A stretch of DNA of 64,000 nucleotides from Glebionis coronaria. Lineage: Eukaryota > Streptophyta > Magnoliopsida > Asterales > Asteraceae. Where the stretch lies: positions 385,229,039-385,293,038 of the forward strand of contig CM046879.1 in assembly GCA_025667525.1 (NCBI GenBank), in the 5' to 3' direction. The translations under genes were made by a program, and so were the position numbers. Below are positions 58,191 through 64,000 of this stretch, in pieces; positions within the stretch are counted from its first letter, which is position 1, and each line of letters opens with the position of its first letter. The notes under the pieces are model-generated. The model saw only the letters and a program-made list of their open reading frames with translations. It ran no database searches and was not told where the DNA came from.

Positions 58191-58935
58191 AATATAGTAG
58201 ACTTTTTTTATTTAGGCCCATTTTAAGGCCCATTAGGGGTATTTTGGTAATTTCAAGTTCATTTATGTGTTTATTAGGTTAAAATAAACTAGTATGCAAC
58301 TTTAAATAATTTTTTATAAATTTTGGATTTTTATTATTATTTTATTATTAAAAATTAAAATTTATATTTTTTCAAGTTTTTCATTTTTCCTAGTTCAAAT
58401 ACATAAAGTTAGGAATTTTAAAATTTGAGATTAATTTTAGTTTCATTAGATTAATTTTTAGAATTATTTTAAGTTTTAATAGTTTTTAATCATTTTTAAA
58501 TAGTTTTAATTAATTTTAATATTTTTCGAAAATAGTTTTAATCTTAGTTAAGTCATTTAAGAGGTTTATAAAGTAAATAATCTCATTTTGGGCTTTTTGT
58601 TAATTAAATTGATTTTTTGGGCTTTAATTAGCATTAAAAAAATTAATATTTAATTAAATAAAAGGTTTGAGTGATTTTTGATTTTTTGTAAACTCTAATT
58701 ACATTTTTTAGGATTTATTTCAATTTTCTAGGAATTTTTAGGGTAAATTTTAAATTTAGTCACTTTTTACGGTTTTACGTGCAGGACTTCGTCTTAGTGT
58801 AATTCATAATCGTAACCGTCATCCCTTTCTCATCTCTTTTATCTTTTTCTTTTCTTCATAAATTATAATCACATCATTAATTAATTCCTAAATCACTTGT
58901 GTAGTTACCCTAATTACCTTGTTTTCCTAAACAAG

Positions 58936-60566
58936 TGTAAAGTTACAATTATCATAGTCCAATGATTCTTCCAGAACCGGAGGAATCTTACCAAGGACAA
59001 TTCCATAGTTAGAAAATAGAAGTCCTCAGGAAAGATGGAGAATGGATTGTGAACGTAGCTGAATGCCGACCAAGTACTGATGCTAGCACTGGAACAATCA
59101 CAACAAGGTGCTAGTGATGATGTATTGGTAAGCATTAAAGGGGTTGAAGAATGAAAAAGAAATTTAAAGATAAAGGGTGTAAAGAAAGAAGCCCTCCTTA
59201 CAACTTAGGCAGAAACCAAGTCAACTCATCTTGAAGACAAAGTATCATGGACCCAGTGATGCGATGCACAACCCCTCCCAGCCAAGTCAAATATCTCTCA
59301 AAAGATATTTTGTTTAATGACACAGAGTTCAACATGTTATCTATCGTTTTATTCACTCCGAATAAATTGATATTGAAATGGTGGCAATCCTCTCCAGCCT
59401 TCGATCACCAAAACAAAATACACCATGGAGTCTAGAGCCACGAGATCATCAAAAGTCTCATTAGGACACAATTTTTGAAAACAAGAAAGATTTTTTATGA
59501 TTCCTACGCATTTTTCTTGTAATATTGCCAAAACATCTGAGTGATACAAATGTATTACAATGAAGATGGAAATCCTGCTTGAGCCAACATCAAACAATCT
59601 CATGGTAGGTGACACGTGCGATTCTTTAAGAACTAATCTTGTGATAACTGGAAAGAAACGATGGTTTGACTCTTAATTGAGATTAAACTTGTTCCACGGC
59701 TTCTACGCAAAATCCAAGTGATCTTGCCAGAACACTCAGAGTGGCAGTCTTTAGTGTTCACAGTGAAGAGTGGAAATCCTTCCAGTGTCAAGATAAAACA
59801 GCATTGCGGTAGGTGACAAGCAAGATTCTATTAGAATCAAGCTCGTGACAACTGGAAAACAACGATGGTGAAAATCTTAATTGAAATTCACTTGTTCCAG
59901 GTTCATGAATTAACAGCTTCAATCATATGGATATCTATTATCCAAGTGATTCACTCTTTATGTTCGCATTCAACTTTGGACGGTCGAATAAAGAGAACGG
60001 GTTTACCCGCAAAATCTTGTCAAGGAGATCTTTAATTAGAGCTACCTGTCACAAGTACGATATTTATTATCGTCCAACGGTCTTCACCGACCAGAGGTAA
60101 AATGCTACCGAATCAGAATAGAATGTCAAAGCCATTTTATTCGTGTCTTATTATGTTGTTGTATTTAAAGACGGTGGCGTTGCGGGGTACCCGATGAAGT
60201 CGTCCTCACATACTTAATCCTTCTGCATTAAATATTTCAGCAAAATTCAAGAAAATCTAACCTAAAAGTCTTCCATTGTATCAACTCTGAGACTTTCAGG
60301 AATTCAACAAAGGATAGGTATATGGGACATGAAGTCACAAAGAGGCAAACATCACAAGTAGGCAAAGACTGCACGAGAAGATGATCTCAAGTTACAAGAC
60401 AAGGCAAAGCCAAAAGAACATGTTGTAAGCCAAAGCTTAAAGATTATTACAACATATTCACAAGCCGAAAAAGAAAAAGAAGAAAAGAGAAACAACTATG
60501 AGCTCAAGAACGGAGACTTAGTATAGTATGCTAGGTTTAGAACTTTGTAATTTGGAGTGACCTCCC
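58936..60566 (+). other. 3' non-coding region of copia B, part 3
   Basis: It matches copia A at 11760-12374 plus 14038-14905: AGAACCGGAGGAATCTTACC, GAACGTAGCTGAATGCCGAC and the TTCACTCTTTATGTTCGCA block near 59948. It contains internal imperfect repeats with GTGGAAATCCT...CAAC/GATAAAACAGC. Minus-strand ORFs here (58914-59615) are not supported. Confidence 0.75.
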
Positions 60567-60578
60567 TTTGGGGGAGAT
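60567..60578 (+). promoter_or_regulatory. Polypurine tract of copia B
   Basis: CTTTGGGGGAGAT region directly before the TGTTGGAAAT LTR start; nearly the same as in copia A (14906-14917). Confidence 0.85.
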
Positions 60579-60877
60579 TGTTGGAAATACGTTTTTAACG
60601 TATATTAGATGTATCGGTCACTCCAAAAATATTATTAAACGTTGTAAGTTCGTAGTTAGAAAGTGAATACATTTACATTATCAACCTAGCCCATGGGAGT
60701 TTCCATGGGTTAGAAGGCCCAAGTCCACTAAGGACTTGGGTATATAAGTCCTCTCCTTTGATGGAGAGGGTGTTGGTTGTTCACTTTTCACATAATAAAC
60801 ACACATTTTCTCTCCATCTTTTGCTCTCTAGAAACAACAACCCTCTTGATAGGATCATAGATTATTATATTTCTACA
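60579..60877 (+). repeat. 3' LTR of copia B
   Basis: 299 bp, TGTTGGAAAT...TTCTACA, with TATATAAG at 60741-60748 and a pyrimidine-rich leader with CTCTCTAGAAAC. It directly abuts minus-strand gag coding at 60878, so the right end is well fixed. AATGT at 60878-60882 is the expected single visible duplication copy. Confidence 0.85.
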
Positions 60878-61816
60878 AATGTTGTCTACCACAAGTCTCA
60901 CATGACTCACTAAGAGCATGCACATGTCGAATAGGAGGGTTATCAACTCTTAAAGCAAGTTTTGTCATAATTGAACTAAGTTCTTTAATTTGATTGTTAA
61001 CCTCACTATCACTAGCACTAGCCATAGTAGCCCTTGCACTCTTAGTGTGAACTTTGTCCTTGTTTTCAATAATGGCCCAAGCATCGTTCATTGAATTTAT
61101 AAAAATATTACCCCTCCCCCCCCCCTGAAGCACTACTTAGTGAGTCTTGATCATTCAAACTTAATCCATTATAAAAAGTATTAATTTGATGAACTTTAGT
61201 AAACCCATGTTGAGGACACTTTCTCAAAAGCTCCTTAAATCTATCCCAAGACTCACTAAATGTTTCCCCATATTTTTGTTCAAAGGTGATAATGTCATTC
61301 CTTAAAGCGGTGGTCCGAAATGGGGGAAAGTAGTAGTTAATTAATTTGGTATCTAAATTCACCCATGTGGTGATACTTTGGGGTGGTTCCTTATCAATCA
61401 AAATCAGGGGCTTGTCCCTCAAGGGAAAAAGGAAAGAGTAACAAACGAATTGCCTCTTGTGGCACCCCATTGTATTTAACGGTGTTTGACAAATGAAGAA
61501 ATCTCTTAATATGAGTGTGTGCGTCATCATGAGTAGGGCCTAAAAATGGTGTAGCGGAAACCATTTCAATACAACCTGTTTTTTGTTCAAAATTATTCGC
61601 TCCAATATCGGGAACCACAATCGGGTCATCATTTCCCTCAACGTGAGATTGAAAGATCTCAATCATAGGTCGATTATCCGTTGCCATCATATTGTCGAAA
61701 GCTCGATTCTCAGGATCAACTTGATTAACGGTGTTTTTGTTCTTCTTCTTCTTTTTGGAAGAATTAGAAGTATTTGGTACACCACTTGGTCTGTGTGTAC
61801 GCGCGTGAGTGCGCAT
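60878..61816 (-). pseudogene. gag: Athila/Tat-like gag, truncated by copia B and frameshifted
   Basis: The ATG at 61816 starts MRTHARTHRPSGVPN, the same kind of opening as the gag at 52679. The core follows: THDDAHTHIKRFLHLSNTVKYNG, IRLLLFPFSLEGQA, then in another frame ITTWVNLDTKLINYYFPP, AL RNDIITFEQKYGE and FYNGLSLNDQDSLSSASGG. After a third frame change at a run of C (61112-61126 on the + strand) comes a segment ending in SCETCGRQHL at the start of the zinc knuckle. There the copia B LTR cuts it off. Frameshifts are near 61400-61520 and 61115-61130. Confidence 0.87.
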
Positions 61817-62550
61817 ACAACTAAAACCGAGGAGTAAGTGGATTGCCTTTGTTGACTTTTAGAGGAAAGGGATTATCCCTCTCGAGGTTCGATATTAAAA
61901 AGCTACAAGAAAATATATACGTAACACTACTTGGGTGGCAAAACCCTCAATGAGCCTTCCTTCTCAAAATACTTACAAGTGAACGGGGGAAATGAGGTGG
62001 CGTGAAGCACTTAAGTACCTAGTTTCCCTTAGATGGCCTTTTATAGCACGTCGCCTTTCAGTTCACCTTAAAGTTCGTATTTTTCGAATTCTTACTTAAC
62101 GAAAGTATTTATCTATTTTTTCCTTTTGTTTTGTTTGATCGATACAAGTATATGGAACCGGAACGCCTCCAAATGCGGGGTACTGCAAGCAATACTTATG
62201 GAATATTGTGTATTGGGGTTCGTATACGTAATATCTATAGTAAAAAGAAAATCATTTTGAATTTTTTTTAAATAAAATATATTCATAGTAAAAGCAAGAG
62301 AAATCGAAATAAGAAAAATAATAATACGTAATATTTTTGGTGTAATACTTTAGGAAAAGTATTACTTTTGGATTTTTTTTGTTGCAATTCTTAGGAAAGA
62401 ATATGCTTTTGAGGATTTTTTTATTTTTTTGTATTTTTATCTTTTTGATTTTTTTTATGATTTTTTAACAAGAAAAATAAAAATTTAAAGTGAACGGATC
62501 CCAAAATCCAAATCTTCTCACGAAAAATCATCAATCGGAACGACATCGAT
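61817..62550 (-). other. Leader of the right-hand Athila-like element
   Basis: About 730 bases between primer binding site and gag. AT-rich with T runs near 62375-62470, like the leader at 52680-52920. No ORF supported. Confidence 0.6.
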
Positions 62551-62565
62551 GCGGCAGCGTCGCCA
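62551..62565 (-). promoter_or_regulatory. Primer binding site, diverged tRNA-Asp type
   Basis: On the minus strand TGGCGACGCTGCCGC, aligned with TGGCGCCGTTGCCGG at 52921-52935. Flanking TTAATAAC on the LTR side is shared by both elements. Confidence 0.65.
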
Positions 62566-62567
62566 AT

Positions 62568-63792
62568 TTAATAACCGTTTTTTAGCAAGTTATTTAATGT
62601 ATTTTTCGTTCCTCAAATCGACTCGAATTAATATCCAATTTCTCACAAGATTTATCGGTATTGGTTAATAATATTTGTTTGATATATATGTCTATTTAAA
62701 CATAAATGTGAATGTTAAATTAGGCTTAGGGAATATAGAAATAAAAGCGCAAATAGTTCACATAAAATTACTCTAAAATGCAATACAATTATACTACAAT
62801 TTAAAATCTAGATTAAACAAATTAGATCTAAGATGCAACAAAACTATATTATAATTAAAATATTAATAAACTAAATGCAAGCACGTAATAACAAGTAAAA
62901 ATGAAAAAAAATTAAATCAAAAACATAAACCTAAGAATAAAGCATAGAGCTTTAACCTTTATAGCTTATTAATCTTTTAAGATGATAAAGCTTAAAGCTT
63001 TATATACTAATAAGCTTAATAATCACAAAAAAAGGTGTAAATTTTACACTAAAAACAAGCTTATCTAAATAAAAACTAATTTTTTTATAATTTTAAATCA
63101 TTTTTTTGAACGACAATAATTTTTAAAATTAATTAAAACGATTTTTATAAACCTCTTTTGCACACAAATTTCCAGATTCAATCCACCTTCTTAAATGACT
63201 CAAATCCTTGGTTATTTAGTTGATTACTACTTGTTTAAAAGTGAATCTTTTTCCTCTGCTCTCATCCCTCAAGTGTCAAGAGAAGAACACTTTCATCCTT
63301 GAAGTGTTGCGTCTACCTCAAGATCCATTGAAGATCAAACTTTATTTTCATTCTTGTGTAGTTGTGAAGATCCAAATTGTTGTGTAAATTTGGAAGTTGT
63401 GTATGTATTGTGGTTAATACTTAAGCCTTAAAGTTTATTGGTGTAGATTGGTCCTACCTAAGATTAAAGCTCGACTTTTAGCATAGAGTCGGAAATTGGT
63501 TAAGCGACGTGTATGGTTTCTCCACCTTAAGAAGCTTGTTGATTAGTGAACTATCGAGTAAGGATTACTCGAGGAGTGGAGTAGGAACAAGGAGTGAGCT
63601 TTGTTGCCGAACCACTATAAATCTTTGATGTTTGGTTTGATCTTTCTTTTCCTTATATCTTTACATTCATTATTCTTTACTTGCATATGCTTGTGATTAT
63701 TAGTTTAGATCCACTATCTATTGTTCATATTGTGCATAAGAAGATTTCACATAATCACTCAAGTCTAAGTTTTTGAAAAAGGATTTTTGAAA
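62568..63792 (-). repeat. 5' LTR (part) of the right-hand Athila-like element
   Basis: The start TTTAATAACCG...TTCGTTCCTCAAATCGACTCGAATTAATATCC parallels 52938-53000. AAGCTT/AGCTTA words cluster at about 62945-63065. From about 63180 the sequence is less AT-rich and no longer clearly comparable; another insertion or the LTR U3 region are both possible. The terminal CACCTATCA type end is not in the window. Confidence 0.5.
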
Positions 63793-64000
63793 TGTAACGA
63801 CCCACTTTGACAAGGTGATCGTTATATCATAATTATGGCATGTTAACAAAGCATAACAAGGTTATATGTCTTAAAAACATGAATGACCAATAGGAAAGCC
63901 GGAATGAAACACCGCCCCTCCCAAACATAAGCTCAAACATGCATAAATTAAATAATGTAGAAAAGGACTAAACATTGTCCAACCAAGCATAAGTATTTAA
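63793..64000 (+). repeat. Possible start of another gypsy LTR
   Basis: TGTAACGACCCACTTTGAC has the form of many plant Ty3/gypsy LTR starts (compare TGTAAAACCC and TGTAAGACCC in this window). Only 208 bases are visible, no polypurine tract precedes it and the other end is off the window. Confidence 0.35.

Larger units (their letters stand above)
54959..58935 (+). mobile_element. Insertion of about 4 kb in copia B, probably a solo LTR
   Basis: It is defined by comparing copia A (no insert) with copia B. Neither end is exact: the left end may be TGTTAGTCTGACGAG near 54967, and the right end is somewhere in 58790-58940. I could not find a matching duplication. It has a strong TATATAAAG box at about 56170-56179, followed by AT-rich sequence and no ORF of note. 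A stretch with many GCTTATT words lies at 57580-58100. No gag or pol motif is seen. A long solo LTR of the Tat/Ogre kind is the most economical reading; a non-LTR origin is not excluded. Confidence 0.5.
15300..60877 (+). mobile_element. Copia B: large Ty1/copia element with accessory ORF2, itself interrupted
   Basis: Its own segments are pol (15300-18721), spacer (18722-19803), ORF2 (19804-21282 and 42426-45110), 3' non-coding region (45111-45539, 54845-54958, 58936-60578) and 3' LTR (60579-60877). The pieces rejoin exactly at target-site duplications GTAAC and CAAAA. Its gag and 5' LTR are left of copia A and outside the window unless the gag at 8143-10662 is its own. The right LTR end falls inside a minus-strand Athila-like gag, and AATGT (60878-60882) would be one copy of the duplication. 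An extra ORF behind pol recalls the SIRE/Maximus branch; that placement is inferred. Confidence 0.8.
60878..63792 (-). mobile_element. Right-hand Athila/Tat-like element, 5' part
   Basis: Minus strand order: LTR (from beyond or near 63792 down to about 62568), primer binding site (62551-62565), leader, gag. Copia B is inserted in the gag, so the rest of the element would lie left of copia B and outside the window. Confidence 0.75.

Noticed and set aside
58914..59615. Minus-strand ORFs in the copia B 3' region
   Set aside because: The same region in copia A has no matching frame; treated as non-coding.

Overview
The window is plant nuclear DNA made almost entirely of transposable elements stacked inside one another. 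I find no host gene, rRNA, tRNA or CRISPR array that I can support. The Ty1/copia protein types here (a gag with long coiled coils, and a long extra ORF behind pol) resemble, from memory, a retroelement family abundant in daisy-family (Asteraceae) genomes, particularly Anthemideae. That placement is inference.

Layout from the left. 1-8142 is a Ty3/gypsy chromovirus (Tekay/Del-like) on the + strand. It has gag, protease, RT, RNase H, integrase, chromodomain and a complete 2.9 kb 3' LTR; its 5' LTR lies off the left edge. It sits in the gag of a Ty1/copia element, called copia A here (8143-15299), which runs from gag straight into 3' non-coding sequence and a 3' LTR with no pol. Copia A also holds an Athila-like solo LTR (12375-14032, target-site duplication GTTAA). 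From 15300 to 60877 runs a second Ty1/copia element, copia B: integrase, RT, RNase H, then an accessory ORF2, a long 3' region with several purine tracts, and a 3' LTR (60579-60877).

Copia B is broken by at least three later insertions. (1) A 21.1 kb Tekay-like gypsy element (21283-42420, duplication GTAAC) splits ORF2. It contains a 9.7 kb Helitron (28644-38370) inserted in a TA microsatellite, and the Helitron contains a tRNA-derived SINE (36817-37032). (2) A 9.3 kb minus-strand non-autonomous Athila/Tat-like element (45540-54839, duplication CAAAA) carries an intact 777-aa gag-protease ORF and an intact 281-aa acidic ORF with a hydrophobic segment, but no RT, RNase H or integrase. (3) A block of about 4 kb (54959-58935) looks like a solo LTR. 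Copia B itself lies in the gag of another minus-strand Athila-like element (60878 to about 63792), and a further gypsy LTR may begin at 63793.

The nest is therefore up to five levels deep: Athila-like element, copia B, Tekay-like element, Helitron, SINE. Most ORFs are broken by stops and frameshifts and several catalytic residues are lost; the non-autonomous Athila-like element is the main exception. Features that may be less well described are: the copia accessory ORF2; the gag-only copia A; the gag-protease-plus-acidic-ORF element; the Helitron with exon-like pieces; and arrays of short motifs, a different word in each family, placed downstream of the TATA box in several unrelated LTRs.
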